Below, one piece after another: positions 1 to 11,579 of a stretch of DNA of 64,000 nt (the stretch's first letter is position 1; each line of letters begins with the position of its first letter). The notes under the pieces were generated by a model that worked only from the letters and a program-made list of their open reading frames with translations, was not told the DNA's origin and did no database searches. Source of the DNA: Thereva unica (lineage: Eukaryota > Arthropoda > Insecta > Diptera > Therevidae); assembly GCA_949987705.1 (NCBI GenBank), contig OX465283.1, positions 49,886,953 to 49,950,952 on the forward strand, in the 5' to 3' direction. Made by a program: the position numbers and the translations under genes.

Positions 1-30
1 TTTTGTTGCTCGTTTACAGGCACCTTAAGT

Positions 31-235
31 CTTTTCAGATTATATTTTCGTTAATACCCTTCGAATGACACCTCAACGAAATCGTTATCACACACATACT
101 TCTTCTCAAATTTTTGCTTAAAATCCTATTGGGACCTTGAAAAATGAAAATACGTTGAAAATTTCGATTTCGATTACCGTACCGAATACAAGTACTTCCC
201 TATACTGGGAAGTTAAAAATCTGTCCCTAACCTCA
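31..235 (+). repeat. Dispersed repeat, left copy (second copy at 63195-63450)
   Basis: This block is about 80 percent alike to the block at 63195-63450, in the same orientation. Both contain 'cttcttctcaaattt', 'ctattgggaccttgaaaaat' and 'gaaaatacgttgaaaatt' in the same order, followed by 'acttccctata' and 'gaagttaaaaa'. The right copy carries about 45 extra bases before 'cttcttctcaa', and the left has about 11 extra after it. No coding capacity or terminal inverted repeats are visible. The left border may extend beyond the window. The element class is unknown. Confidence 0.75.
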
Positions 236-1430
236 GGAAGGGCAGTTGCCCCCCCCCTGAATCCTGGCTCTGGTTATATTTAGGACGTTATCTACGAAAC
301 AGATCATGATCATCATCGCTTCCATGCTCTAACAATAGTTTATGAACCCTATTCTTAGTTTTTTTTATCCTCGGTAAGCTTTTGTCCAACCAGGGCGCAA
401 AGTAATATGAACCACAATAAAAAATTAAGTTGCTTCAATTTCTAATTTTATTTTCGTTCCAAAATTTGCTATCCACTAGCTCATGGTCATTTCGCTTCGA
501 GATTCAAGAACAAAATTTTATAACATAACATTAACAATGTGCAGCATCACCACCATTTTTTTTTTTCTAAATATTATTCTCTTTATTTCTTAAAAATATT
601 CAAATGCTAAGCTGTTAACTAAATCCCAATCGTTGCTGACAAGCATCTTCTTCCACTTTTGCTTGCTCATTTCCATCTTACATGTTTTGTGTGAACTTTT
701 ACGTTATGAAGATTTCGGCATGCCTGTTTATTCTTACTTTTTTTTAATGCTAAATAAATTTAAAAAAAATTGTTTTCTTCCATAATAAAATTGCAAAATT
801 CGTTACCTACTACTAATCTTTTGTAATGTAATAGTTATTTTCATATCATAAACTAAAACTTAAAATACATACGACAAACGATTAAGTAAATTTGATGATC
901 AATAAAAAAATTATCTTAAATGCTTATAGGTTCCAAAAAATTTTAAATATTTTTCGCGGTGCCAAAGATCACCCACCTACGATCATCGGGATAAATAAAC
1001 TAACTAGCTTGTCCAAACAAACTTGTCAAAACTTTTCTATTTTTATTTATAGAAATTAACAAGTCGGGACCACAATCACCAATCTTAATGGCATTTATAT
1101 GACAAACAATTTATCAAGTAACATCCTGGCCACAGGTAACTGACACATGGCATTAGAGGATGGCTTCTTTTTAATTACCTAAAGCAGCACTAAATGACAA
1201 ATAATTATTATAACAATTAAAAATTATTTTTAGAAAGTTACTGGCGTCAAGTTCTTAAAGTGAAATCAATTTCCTAAAAATGCTCGGAAAATGGACAACG
1301 GTTTTAAGTACGTTAACAGAATAAGAATTGGTCATAACTTGATTTTGGACACCGTTTTTATTACCAAACTCGATGTAATATATACAGTGTAGTTTTGAGT
1401 TACGTTTAGAGCAGCAAGACCTTCCTCAAT
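236..1430. other. AT-rich spacer without recognisable gene
   Basis: There are no open frames of interest on either strand, only AT-rich sequence with a C8 run near 250. No repeat shared with other parts of the window was noticed. Confidence 0.5.
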
Positions 1431-1526
1431 AATTGTATAATGTTTCACAAAGTTACAAACGGTGTAGCATTATTGCATTGTCCGGTAAAATACCTTTAGT
1501 GAAAAAAATAGTACACGCAAGTGCAT

Positions 1527-1557
<31 letters not shown>

Positions 1558-2545
1558 CAAAAAAAAAAATTATGCAAAACTTGCGCATCGAGTGCCTTCA
1601 AAACTATTCGACGCTCACACGAGTGGCCTTAGTGCTACTTGAGGAGAATGAGCTAAGAACCTGTGTGGAACTGTGGAACGGACGGCGCGGTTCAACTTTC
1701 GTATATGTATAGCAAACGCCTTAAGACCAGTCTTGACTTTCTTATGGCAATTTACTATCAGATCGTGCTTCAGTGCACTGCAGACCGTGTTACAGAATAC
1801 TTGACTCCGCTTTTTCGAATTTTACAAGCCCCACAAAACAGAGGAACAGCAGAAATCACCTCAGCCCAACAACAACAGAAATAGCAACAGACAGCCAAAC
1901 CAACAACATAATATTTTAGCACCAATTTTTTCACATCCACAAAAAAGCTTTCAACCAATCGAAAAAGAGCTTTTTTGGGACTAATCGAAAGTGCTAAATT
2001 TATATTTTTTTTTTTGGCAGTTTTTATTAATTTTAATAATTTATTTATTTATTTTTTTTTTTGAAAAAAAAAAAAAATAAAAATAAAATAATAATAGTAA
2101 AGGACTGTGTCCAAAGTGCTAGAGTGAATTTCATGAGTGTGCCATTCTGTGGTGTGGCAAATTCGACAGGTCGATCAACTAGTTGTTACTAGACCAAACT
2201 AAGTGCCTTATTAAAGTCCATCATTAGCCTTAGTTTGTCCTATCCATTTAGCCGCGCTGAAAAGGCATATATGTGTGTAATACGAATAAAAATTGTTAAA
2301 AAATATGTGAAGTGAATGAAAAATCACTAAAGAAAAAAAACGATTTTTTTTTTCTAAAAAAAAGTTTCAGTATTTCAAGGCTATCACCATCAAACCATTG
2401 AAGTATAGTAGACTTTCCAGTGTTGATATCGTCAATGCGATTTAGACAGACTTTAGTAAAAAAAAAAAACTTTTTACAGTTAGCACAATCGCATACCACA
2501 TAACCGCCGTTCAGCCGTCCGCTATCGTTATACCGCCGTCGTCGG
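1431..2545 (+). other. Spacer grading into leader-like sequence
   Basis: A long T tract lies at about 1529-1557, with shorter A/T tracts near 2005-2080. From about 1850 the sequence becomes rich in CAA/CAG ('cccaacaacaacagaaatag', 'aaaccaacaacat'), as seen in many fly 5' untranslated regions. The short open frames here are homopolymer artefacts. It may be promoter-proximal or part of a leader exon, but no splice signal was identified. Confidence 0.35.
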
Positions 2546-2556
2546 TCAGTTGTAAT
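2540..2556 (+). promoter_or_regulatory. Candidate initiator (TCAGTT) of a TATA-less promoter
   Basis: TCAGTT at 2546-2551 matches the arthropod initiator consensus TCAKTY. It lies in a short GC-rich patch (gccgtccgc, accgccgtcgtcgg) just upstream of a CAA-rich leader. No TATA box is visible 25-35 bases upstream. The call rests on one short motif and its position, so it is weak. Confidence 0.3.
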
Positions 2557-3037
2557 TACAAAAACAACAACAACATCAACAACTGCAACAACAACAACAT
2601 CAGCACCACCAACTTACAAAAAGTGAACTAAATTATATTTTTCCCCTAAAAAAAGTGGTTCAAGTAAAGCAGTTTCTTCAGGTGTAATTACACACGTGTC
2701 AATATAAGACACGATTTTAAACTCTTGATTTTTGTTTTTGTTTTTTTGGTTTATCTACGGACTTATAAATATATCTTTTATTAACAGTTAAAAAAATACA
2801 AAGAAAAAAGTGTTTTTAAAAATTGCTTCTTAACTCCTAATGTTTTCACTTTAAATCTTGATTGAAAAGGTGATATATTAACCTTTAAACTGAAGCCAAT
2901 AATAACAAAAAAAAATAGACCAAACTAGACCAAATGTTTTAAGTGTAATTCGAAACGCATTTGAAGTGAATAACAAAAAAAAACAATCAACGGAAGGTGT
3001 CCCAACATTCAGTCAACATGTCAGAAAACATTTACAG
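2548..3037 (+). other. Putative first exon, mostly 5' untranslated
   Basis: The sequence looks like a fly leader: 'aaaacaacaacaacatc', 'aacaacaacatcagcaccac', and then AT-rich sequence. It ends at a good splice donor, TTTACAG|GTAAAA, with the first intron base at 3038. It contains the ATG at 3018 described separately. The start is set at the candidate initiator and could lie further upstream. It might be the first exon of the gene whose later exons are at 17610 and 63860, or of another transcript. Confidence 0.4.
3018..3037 (+). CDS. Short reading frame starting at an ATG before a splice donor (MSENIY...)
   Basis: The ATG at 3018 sits in a favourable fly context (gtcaacATG). It reads M-S-E-N-I-Y and two bases of a seventh codon before the GTAAAA donor, so the phase is 2. 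If spliced to the acceptor at 17610 it would read R-F-C-S-N and then stop, giving an 11-residue upstream ORF. If spliced to an unseen phase-matching exon it could be a genuine N-terminus. It is not in phase with the exon at 63860. Confidence 0.35.
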
Positions 3038-3790
3038 GTAAAATGACGGACATATAAATTGAAATTTTGCGTTAACATTTTTATCCAATCTTCAAGAATA
3101 GAATAAAAAAAAAACATTAATTATATTTCATAATATTTCACCAACAAATTAAAAACACTTTTCTGCCATTTTTGTTATATAATAATTTTGATTTACACTT
3201 ACGATTTCTCAAAGATAATAATAAGAAAAATGCCGTAAATTAGTTCAGATCCCAGGTAAATTTAAGAGATAGGTTTTTAGAGATAATCCAGCGAGACTTG
3301 CGCAATTGGTTGGTGAATTGTGGAGTCTATTATGGAATATTAATAATTGACAATAATTGAATAGATCGGATAATTGACAAAATTAAGTGTAAAATAGGAG
3401 ATAACTGTGTTAATTATGCTGTTTGGACAGACCTTGAGAGATTAGTTATGGAATTTATATAAACTTTCTGGTAGATGAGATATGGTCACGTACGAATTAA
3501 ATTGTAGATAATTAAATTTAAGTTTCTTAAGTTTTTTGTACTGTGAAAAGTTATAAAACTTTTAAATTGACTTGGGTATGAGAAAAATAATTGTAGAGGC
3601 TTTGATTCCCTTATTAAAGTCAATATAAGGCGAATCTTATTACATTATAATGTGACCTGGTCTCTGAAAAAGTTTTCGCACTTTTCATAGGCCAGGTCAT
3701 ACATATATGGTAAATTTTTACCATATGTATTAATTTAATATACTTGCACAAATATTGAACCAATGACATATGTATATGCAAATATTAAAC
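3038..3790. other. AT-rich intron-like sequence
   Basis: This follows the donor at 3038. It is very AT-rich, with no coding potential, repeats or RNA genes seen. Confidence 0.45.
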
Positions 3791-3799
3791 CAATAGCCG

Positions 3800-3965
3800 A
3801 GCTTGTTGACCTCGGCGATGTAGTGGTTCAGGCGCCCGACTGCCATCTTCGAGGTCCGTGGTTCGATTTGACGCAGCGGCATAGTCCTACGTCTCTCCAC
3901 TTCTTTCACCTAGAAAATATTATTTCTTTCTTGTTATTTCTTATTGTGCTTTTCCGTGTCACTGC
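3800..3965 (+). repeat. tRNA-derived SINE, copy 1
   Basis: An A-box-like segment (cggcgatgtagtggttcagg, 3813-3832) and a B-box-like segment (gtggttcgatttg, about 3858-3870) lie at tRNA-like spacing. They are followed by a non-tRNA part containing 'agcggcatagtcctac' and a C/T-rich stretch ending in 'cacctagaaaat'. The B box keeps GGTTCGA of the GGTTCGANTCC consensus. The downstream part is shared with the copy at 4440. It is a pseudogenised retroposon, not a functional tRNA. Confidence 0.6.
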
Positions 3966-4439
3966 AAAAGCAAGACAACCATCTTATTCGATCATTGAAG
4001 TCAGGGTTCTGTCGCGATTGGAAGCCCGTTAAATAGAACGTCATGTTAACTTTGATAGTTTTTTTTTACTTTTATCATTAATACAAGCGATTAAAGTTTA
4101 CCCTTCGATATTGGGCTCAATGGTAAAACCGGCGACAGTACAAAGGAGCTTTACCTCTGAGCTTAGGACCAGGGGACCACAACATTTTTGATTTCATAGG
4201 ACCATATTTTTTGTTTTAGGTATTTATTAGAATTTTTTTTGTCGGTTATTCTTATTAATTTTGACACTTTTTGTAATTGACCAGGGTAACAAAACAGTTA
4301 AGGCGGACGAAATGTACAAATACGAATACATCTCTTTTTATTTTACTTTATTTTACTCTTTTCATTTATGATTTTCACCGTTTTATTCTTTTATTATTAA
4401 TTAATATCCGACACAATCAAGTTTGTCATCGCTATACGT

Positions 4440-4925
4440 TAGGAGCTCAGATCTACACCATCCGCCGGCCTAGATATTAAGGCAGACTGGTAGTCAGAGA
4501 GCTCCGTAATTCGATAGCATGTAGCGGCATAGCCCATAGTCCTCCATGTTTCCACTTCTCTTACCTGGAAACATCCTTTTTCCTTGACTTCTATCTTTAT
4601 GCCCGGTTCACATTATTCCAGTAGCAATCCAGTCCAGTAATCGAAACCAGCGCTGGAATGCCACTGGAATAATGTAAACCGTCACTGGAATGGGTACATC
4701 CAGTGACTGGATTGACAGTCTACTTTTTCATTCCAGTTCTGGAATAGTGTGAACGACTAATCCAGGGCTGGATTCATGTTGAACAGTGAACACACATTGT
4801 TTTTTGTAAACACGCATTGTTTAACACCTAACAAATTAAAGCCAAACCCACTAGCACTGGACTGGATTAACTTGCTGGATTACTGGACTGGAATAATGTG
4901 GACCGGGTGTTAGAGCTTTCCTTTT
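4440..4925 (+). repeat. tRNA-derived SINE, copy 2, split by a MITE
   Basis: It shares with copy 1 the block from the degenerate B box (ccgtaattcgata, about 4504) through 'gtagcggcatag', 'ccacttctcttacctggaaa' and a C/T-rich tail. The tRNA-like head is more decayed than in copy 1. The tail is interrupted at 4600 by a 310-bp inverted-repeat element. A short pyrimidine-rich remainder (about 4910-4925) then leads into the family R LINE tail. Confidence 0.5.
4600..4909. mobile_element. PIF/Harbinger-like MITE with TTA target duplication
   Basis: The 22-bp terminal inverted repeats are near perfect: the left end reads GCCCGGTTCACATTATTCCA and the reverse complement of the right end ACCCGGTCCACATTATTCCA. 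TTA flanks both sides (4597-4599 and 4910-4912), the usual 3-bp target duplication of PIF/Harbinger elements. The interior is non-coding and full of short motifs of the ATTCCAG/CTGGA type in both orientations, likely subterminal transposase-binding repeats. It is inserted in SINE copy 2. Confidence 0.8.
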
Positions 4926-5128
4926 CTAGCTTTTCTTCTTCTTCTTTGAAGGCTCTACAACCGTGATCCGGTCCTGGCCTCTCCCAACTGTTTTCTCCAC
5001 CGGTCCCGATTCTGAGCCGATGTCATCCAGTTTGGCATCCCTAAGCTCTGAGCGGCCAGGTCTACGCCATCCTTCCAGCGAAGGTTGAGTCTCCCTCGCT
5101 GTCGCATCTCATAGGTCTTACAGTATGA
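4924..5128 (-). pseudogene. Family R (RTE-like) LINE, C-terminal tail
   Basis: On the minus strand this reads a typical LINE C-terminal end: R-Q-R-G-R-L-N-L-R-W-K-D-G-V, then N-W-M-T-S-A-Q-N-R-D-R-W-R-K-Q, and a stop near 4955. It is followed by a short 3' region with a GAA/AAG microsatellite. The piece at 25079 (+) carries the same tail. It is truncated, lacks all catalytic domains and cannot be functional. Confidence 0.7.
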
Positions 5129-5892
5129 ATTCAACCCCACCAAAACCAAGTACTGTCTTATTTCAAAGAAAAAGATCAACAGCTCTCCATCCTTGAGAGT
5201 GGATAAAGTTGAACTAACGGCCGATCCCTCCCTACACATCTTAGGCGTGACATTAGCCAAAGACTTGCGATGGAATGACCACATATTCCAAATCGCCAAA
5301 CAAGCATCCCAGTGCTTGGGATTTCTTAAGAGGTGCAAGCTCCTCCTCCAGCCATCGGCCCGTGCTGTTATTTATAAATCCTACATTCGGCCTCTTCTCG
5401 AATGCAACTCCCTCTTTTGTGGGGGCGCTCCAATAACCACCTTAGCATGGTTAGATAAGGTCAAAAAAAGGGCCCTTAAATTAATTGATGACGATACCGC
5501 TTGCTCCACCATCGACCCCTGAGCCACCGTAGGAATGTAGCAGCCCTGACAAAATTCTATCGCTACTATCATAGCGACTGTTCCTCCGAGCTAAACGCTC
5601 TTCTGCCTCCACGGCAATCTTATACCCGCAAAACCAGATTAGCCCACTTGTCTCATTCCCTCCACCTGCAACTCCCCCTTTCACGCACTCAACAAGATAT
5701 GAATTCGTTTGTAAATAGAACAACTCGACTCTGGAATAATCTTTCGCAGTCAGTATTTCCGAGCTCATACAACATCCAAGAGTTCAAACGCAGGGCTCAT
5801 CACCACCTTCTTCACTACCCCCCCCCCCCCGTACCTTTATAATCCTTAACCTCTTCCCCGACAAATGACATGACGGACTAGTAGTATAAAGG
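5129..5892 (+). pseudogene. Family J (Jockey-like) LINE, 5'-truncated copy 1
   Basis: It encodes the part C-terminal to the reverse transcriptase palm: F-N-P-T-K-T-K, then a block with I-L-G-V-T-L-A-K-D-L-R-W-N-D-H-I-F, then Y-K-S-Y-I-R-P-L-L-E, and ends in a proline run (P-P-P-P-V-P-L stop) coded by a long C tract near 5818-5831. Frame changes occur near 5520. It starts abruptly within the element, as in ordinary 5' truncation, and sits between two pieces of family R, so it probably inserted into that element. The 3' end matches the end of copy 2 near 21392 (gac.gactagtagtataaag). Confidence 0.75.
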
Positions 5893-6780
5893 GTCGCTCT
5901 CTGTACTGTTCTAGCTCCCAGACGAGATTTTTTTCCGAGGCTTCCTTTTTTCGTCTGTGAATTCCCTTTTCTTCTTGTCTGAGCTCTTTATATTTCTCTT
6001 CGTGTGCCCGTATTCTCTGAGACTTATGCATTGCTCTGTACGCAGTATTCTTCCGTTTTCAGTTGCCAGCTTGTATTCATTATCGAACCAGTCGTTCCGA
6101 TATCTACGACTTCTGCCTAAGATGGAATCAGCAGCACTAATGATAGAATTTTTAAGGCGGGTCCAGCTGTCGTCGACACCCGGCATCTCATCCCTAGGAC
6201 TTAGGGCGAGTTCTAATGCATGACCGTAGCTGTTTCTGGCCATTTCCTTGCGTAGTGCAGCTGAGTTGATTCGAGCTTTTTACCTTTGTAATGCGTTCTC
6301 GGAGCACCCATTCGAGTCGAATTTAGCACCTCAACTCATGGTCTATTTGGTTGCGAGTGGCTTCATCAGGAGATACCCAGGTGACTTTGGATATCTTTAA
6401 GCGCAAATCTAGTACTTGCAACGACCAAGTCTTGCTTGCTGCCATCTCTACAACTCGCTGTCCATTGTCATTAGTGTTTTCATGCAAGCTTTCGTTGCCG
6501 ACATTTTGCCTGTAAATGAGCTCTCGGCCTACTTTGGCGTCCTTTGGGATCTTCCAATATGATTTTTACATCATACCTGGGGCAGGCATTAAGTTCCAAT
6601 TTAACTAATTCGAAGAATTCTTCATTATCATCATCCGGGGACTCTTCTGTAGGTGCGTGAACGTTTATGAGGTGGAGTTTCTTAAATTTACCTCACACGC
6701 GAAGGGTGCATAGCCTTTCGTTTATTGTTCTGTACAGAGTTCGAACATTCCATGAGAAAATTCGGAAATCGTTTTGCCTT
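5893..6780 (-). pseudogene. Family R (RTE-like) LINE, endonuclease and linker remnant
   Basis: Minus-strand fragments in shifting frames match an apurinic-type endonuclease LINE: an N-terminal 'M-F-E-L-C-T-E' patch (about 6755), then H-L-I-N-V-H-A-P-T-E-E-S-P-D-D (about 6660), V-V-A-S-T-R-F-A (about 6410), and a linker with D-W-F-D-N-E-Y (about 6080). Part of the endonuclease core is deleted near 6720 and there are several stops. With the tail at 4924-5128 it may once have been one element, now split by family J and lacking its reverse transcriptase. Confidence 0.65.
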
Positions 6781-6948
6781 TTTCGTTGCCGTAGTCGTCG
6801 TCGTTGATTCTAGTATCCGAGGCATGTTTCTGGTTCCGTAATAATTAGTTTTTCCGGGTGTCACGCCAACTATTAGTGTCACGCCAACTTTACTTGGAAG
6901 GAACTAACCCGATCAAATTAGCCTATCCTCTCTCATAGGATAGTTCTA

Positions 6949-7186
6949 CAGTAAAAAGCCAGAAGTGCTTAAGTGCAAATTTGACGATTTTGACTTTATT
7001 GCATTTTTGTATTCAGTATGTTATTCTTAATCATTGCTATAATTCTTATCTTAAACTGAGCAGTGGTTGCTGAGTTATTGAACCGGCAAAAGTGGTTTTG
7101 TGCACAATTCTGTATCTAAAAAAAACTTTGAGGGCGATTTTCTCGAAACGCATATTTTGCACTTAAGCACTTCTGGCTGTGTACTG
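6949..7186. mobile_element. Short inverted-repeat element (MITE), 238 bp
   Basis: The terminal inverted repeats are about 31 bp: CAGTA..., then AGCCAGAAGTGCTTAAGTGC, on the left, and the same on the reverse complement of the right end, with two mismatches. The interior is non-coding. No clear target duplication was found. The CAGT start is common among Tc1/mariner and hAT-type MITEs, so the superfamily is open. Confidence 0.7.
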
Positions 7187-9577
7187 CAGAGTTACCAGTG
7201 GCCACCGCTAGGAGGTTATGATCGCACTTCCATCAGACCGAAATAGTGGCGGCACGTGCTTTTGGCTCCTTATAACGTTAAAAAAATCGTCAGTAAGCAC
7301 AATAAGTGCCTTGGTAATATTGAACGGGCACGGGTACAATGCAGACCTATGCTGGTGTTTTTCTTCGATGGCTCTTTAGCCTAGTTCGAGTCTTGGCCGC
7401 CATCAGCTTCTTTCTTCAGAATTTCGTTCGGAGTCGTGTTGAACAAAGTCGTTCACTTAAAATGGAATTGTGTATTATGAAACCAGCTCCTAAGTTATGC
7501 TTCCTTCCGAAGCTGTAGAGTATTCTGTAGTTACCAAGGTCAGTTGTTATTAGGCTTTGCTTCTGGTTTCTTAACTTTTATGTTCTGACACGGTATAGGT
7601 GAATTTTACACGCGATCTTAGCTCATACGCGCTCTTGCTTTTTTCCATATTGAGTTAAATGACTTTTTTTTCGAAAAGATACTGCAAAGGTAGTACGGCC
7701 AAACTGGGTGGACAAAAGGCTGTGCTTAAAACGGTACATTGCACGTCTACACAATATAGGCTTTTCAACAGCGCGTACGCCTTTTCAAATGAAAATTGAT
7801 TCGTCTTCTCAATATTTTCTTGGATGAAAACTGATGACTGGATAACTTAAGGTTTCAGCTGAGAATTTTTCTAGCACACCTTTACTAAGTAACGGTACGT
7901 AGAACCCCATTAAAAATGTTTAAAACCCCTACGGCCATCATAGGCCCCTTAAAAAGCCAAGCTGCCGGTGTTCGCCCGTTGTAAGGCCGGTCGAGAATAT
8001 CACTCTACCGCCCGCTACAGCAGAAGAACTAATACAAAATTCTGTGGCGTTATGCCCTTTTTTTAGTGGCACTATTTATTTCTTCATATTATTTACATAC
8101 ATCACGTAAAGCCTTCCAAGACACCGTAATGGAGCTGCTTTAGCTGATACTATCATAACCTACACCCTTTGTTCGGTAGTCTTTGAATATTTCACATTTA
8201 TTTGATTAAGCATAAAAAGAGCTTAAAGAAAAGTCCACCTTAACATTATAGGTCCCAGTTTTCACTGAAAACTGCAAAACATATTTCTATCCACTTGCTA
8301 TGCTATCTAATCTAATGATTGGTACGTCATCATTGCATGTTCCAAGGCCACTATAAGTTGTTTCTTAATTTTTATGATCCATCAAAAAATATGATTTAAA
8401 TTCTATAAATCTATTGGATAGATAATAGTAATTAATCTCTTTTAAAATATTTTCGCTTAAAACACAATATGGCACCAATCTCTGTTCCTTGATTAAACCC
8501 AACCGTTTTAAAACAACAACAAAAAAGTTCTGTTCCTGGTCCAATTGCGCTCTGAAAGAATTATTGTATAAATTCTGCCCCCAACAACAATTACCAAACC
8601 AAATTTTAAATTAAGATTTCGTAATAGCGCAAAGAGCACTTAAGTTTTTAATTGGAGCACCTAATAAGCATCTACTGAGTACCTAAAAAGCATCTAATTT
8701 CCAGGTATGTGTCATGTCATTATTTTGCCTTGATTTTTCAATCACACCGGAGTTGTTTGGAATTTTTTATTGATCGCACTTAAGGCGGCCAATTTTAGTT
8801 CAATTAAGTCGGCAATTTATTTTTTTAGTTTCTAGAGTACAGTAACAATAATATTGTGAAATTGAAATAAGGAATATGTAATATTGCAATCTTGTAGTTG
8901 TATAAAACAATATATAAGTTGAAACTGAGATAAAATAAACAATATAATAGAATAAAGACAATAGTTCTGCTCTTTTACCTCTGGGAATTTCACACATAAT
9001 TTATATAAAAAGCTATTTTACCATTTCCTAAGAAAGTTCGTATTATGTGTGTTTTATGAAGTTACAAATAATTTGAAAAATACCTTTCACGCAACAAAAA
9101 TTTAATCGTAAATTTGAAAGTCAAGATGCAAGATGCACTCCGCTCTGATTTAACAGGGAGTCACTCTACAATAATGAACGGCAAAGATCAAGGTCAGTTT
9201 TAGTTCAATATCACTTCGCTCTGATAAACCAGTTACTCACCGAAAACTGCAGAAGCACAGCAAGGTGGTAACGACCCGACGGTGATACTTGACCCAAAAG
9301 ATAATAGTACTCTGTTTTTGGTGGGATTGGAAGGGAATCGTCATAATCATAATATACAACCGCCTCGAAAATGAGTGGTTCGTTTATCAATTGGTGATCG
9401 AAGCAATTAAGATAGTGGGCTTGTATTTGAAAACCTGATCTGTCGTCGCTATTTTGTTCTACAGAGCTTATTTATTTATATGAATTCAAAAGAGCTCTGC
9501 GCAAATTATTTACATCAAAGTTTACAATCCTTCACTATCGTTGGGTCAAATGATCACCGTATTTTTATTGTGTCAAA
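7187..9577. other. Long spacer with no supportable feature
   Basis: It contains only short random open frames and AT-rich tracts. A GC-richer patch near 7920-8040 (gccccttaaaaagccaagct) could be an old repeat, but no match within the window was seen. No splice-bounded exon was recognised. Confidence 0.4.
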
Positions 9578-11100
9578 CTAAAGCTCAATCGACTTTTGAG
9601 ATCCGGTCCTGGCCTCTCGCATTTTTCTTTTCGCCGGTCTCGAGTCTGAGTCGATGTCATCCAGTTTGACGTCTCTAAGCTCCTTCGAGCGGATATTGGG
9701 TCTCTCTCGCTGTTGCACACCATGGGTATTACCGCTGAGAACTTTCAGAGCAGGCTCATCTTCACTCATGCGAGCTAGATGCCCTGCCCACCGGAGCCTA
9801 CGCTTCTTCACAACATCTATTTCGCGATAACGCTCGTAGATCTTGTCATTGTAGAGTCTCCGGAATCGTCCTTCCTCACATACGGGTCCAACAATCCTCC
9901 GAGGTATTTTCCCTTCGAACACGGCTAAGAGATTAGAGTGCTTTTTGCTAAGCACCCCGTTTCAGATGTATATGTGAGACCATCCGGTAAGACCAAGTAA
10001 AAGTTTAGGCATTGTGGTTAGATGCTTGGATTTAAAGAGCCTTGACAGACTATAGTAGGCTTTTTGGCTTTTAGCAGTCGTGCGGGTATTTCTGGTTCCT
10101 TTGGTCGGCTACTACTATTGACCCGAGGGCGGTGGATGGAGAAGGGGGAAGTACTCGTGCTCCTCTAGCTTGGGACCAATATTAGGCGTTTTTCCAGGCG
10201 AGGCCACCGTGTAATTTGTTTTGCTTTCCTTAATCCAATCTGGCTGAAAACTTCTTGTGCAGCTGTTGTCGAGGTCAATGTCGTCAGTAATTGGGTGGAC
10301 TTGTAGAGGATTGCTCCCCTTGATGCTAAGCCCGAATTTCGGATCGGAACGCCAGGTTGAAAAGGTGGCAGGCCACACCGTCCCCTTGCCGGAGTCCATT
10401 ATAGAGGTATTGGGCTGGGCAGTGTTCCGGATACCTTTATTTGGCTTGCCACATTGGTCATGGTCAACCTACATAGTCTGGTCAGCTTGTTGAGGATGCA
10501 GGATTCCCTCATAGCTTTGTAGAGTTATACTTTGGCTATGCTATCAAAGGCTTTAAAGTCGCGGCAGCATTGCATTATCATCAGGTATTGGTGGAGCCTC
10601 CGAATCTTCAGTTAGTTCGCCATTTAGCAATTCATGAATGTGCTCTTCCCATCGCTTCAAGATGCTTTTAGGATCGGTGATCATATTCCCTTCTTTGTCC
10701 TTGCAGTATGTGCAACGTGGTGTGAATTGCGTCATACTGCTGATTCTGCAGTAGAACTCCCGCGCCTTATGCGGCCGTCGCTCTCGGTACTCTCTAGTTC
10801 ATAGACTAAGGCTGATTTATGAGGTTTCGTTTATTGCTTTAAAACCGATAATGGTAGGCTTCATTCTTTTGCTGACCATAAAACCTACTCCGAGCACATG
10901 GTGTTTTGTATGACAGCTTTAATATATGCCAGTCTGTTTTTTGCAAAACACCATTCTCCGTCCATCTCATCTCCTGAAGGGCGGTAATATCAGCTTTATA
11001 TTTTGCCAGAGTTTCGACTAGATAGTTTGTAGCTCGAGTTCTGTTCAGAGTTCGAACATTCTATGAGATTTTTGGACGCACTGGTACATTCTGAAGTTCC
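9578..11100 (-). pseudogene. Family R (RTE-like) LINE, degenerate and internally deleted
   Basis: Read from high to low coordinates on the minus strand: an endonuclease start (11070-10810, with R-M-F-E-L, then F-R-R.D-G-R-R-M-V-F-C-K-K-Q-T); a linker (10735-10553, C-K-D-K-E-G-N-M-I-T-D-P-K-S-I-L-K-R-W-E); reverse transcriptase pieces (10560-10390, F-K-A-F-D-S-I and L-T-R-L-C-R-L-T-M-T, then a decayed A-D-D-I-D-L at about 10265); and a C-terminal domain (9955-9578, R-R-L-R-W-A-G-H-L-A-R-M). There are many stops and frameshifts, and the end of the endonuclease and the N-terminal reverse transcriptase are missing. It is clearly dead. Confidence 0.75.
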
Positions 11101-11579
11101 AATATTTAATGACGCGTTCGAGCATTTCGAGTGGTATTTACCAATGTGTCCAGTAATGTTCGCGTCCATTCCTCAACCGTAGGCGGCTTATAAATTGAGT
11201 TTTGGATTTAACGTAGCCCCAAACGATAAAGTCTGATACATGATGTAGACGACTAATTCGCCCGCCCGAAGCGTGGCATTAAGTGCCACGTTTACATGGG
11301 CTATACAACAAGTAGCCGAGTATTGTTGGAAACAAATGCTGTCGAGATCACGGGCTTCAATTTCAGCCATTCAAAGCTATATTTCAGACTGCCTCATATT
11401 TGGAAACATATGGGCCAAAGACTCTACCAATTAATGGCAAAATACGCTAGAAACGTTTACCTACCAATTAAACACTTATAAATATTGATTTTTAAAACAC
11501 TCCTAAGTGTATAACACTCATCTACAGTGGTTTAAACGGTTTAAGTGTTTAGAAACTTAACACTTGAGTCTACAGTGTT

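Noticed and set aside
1433..1712. Short + frames over the poly-T tract
   Set aside because: The frames consist largely of Phe runs from homopolymer; no splice or start context.
2296..2499. 67-codon minus frame
   Set aside because: Low complexity (Phe/Lys runs) inside leader-like sequence of the other strand.
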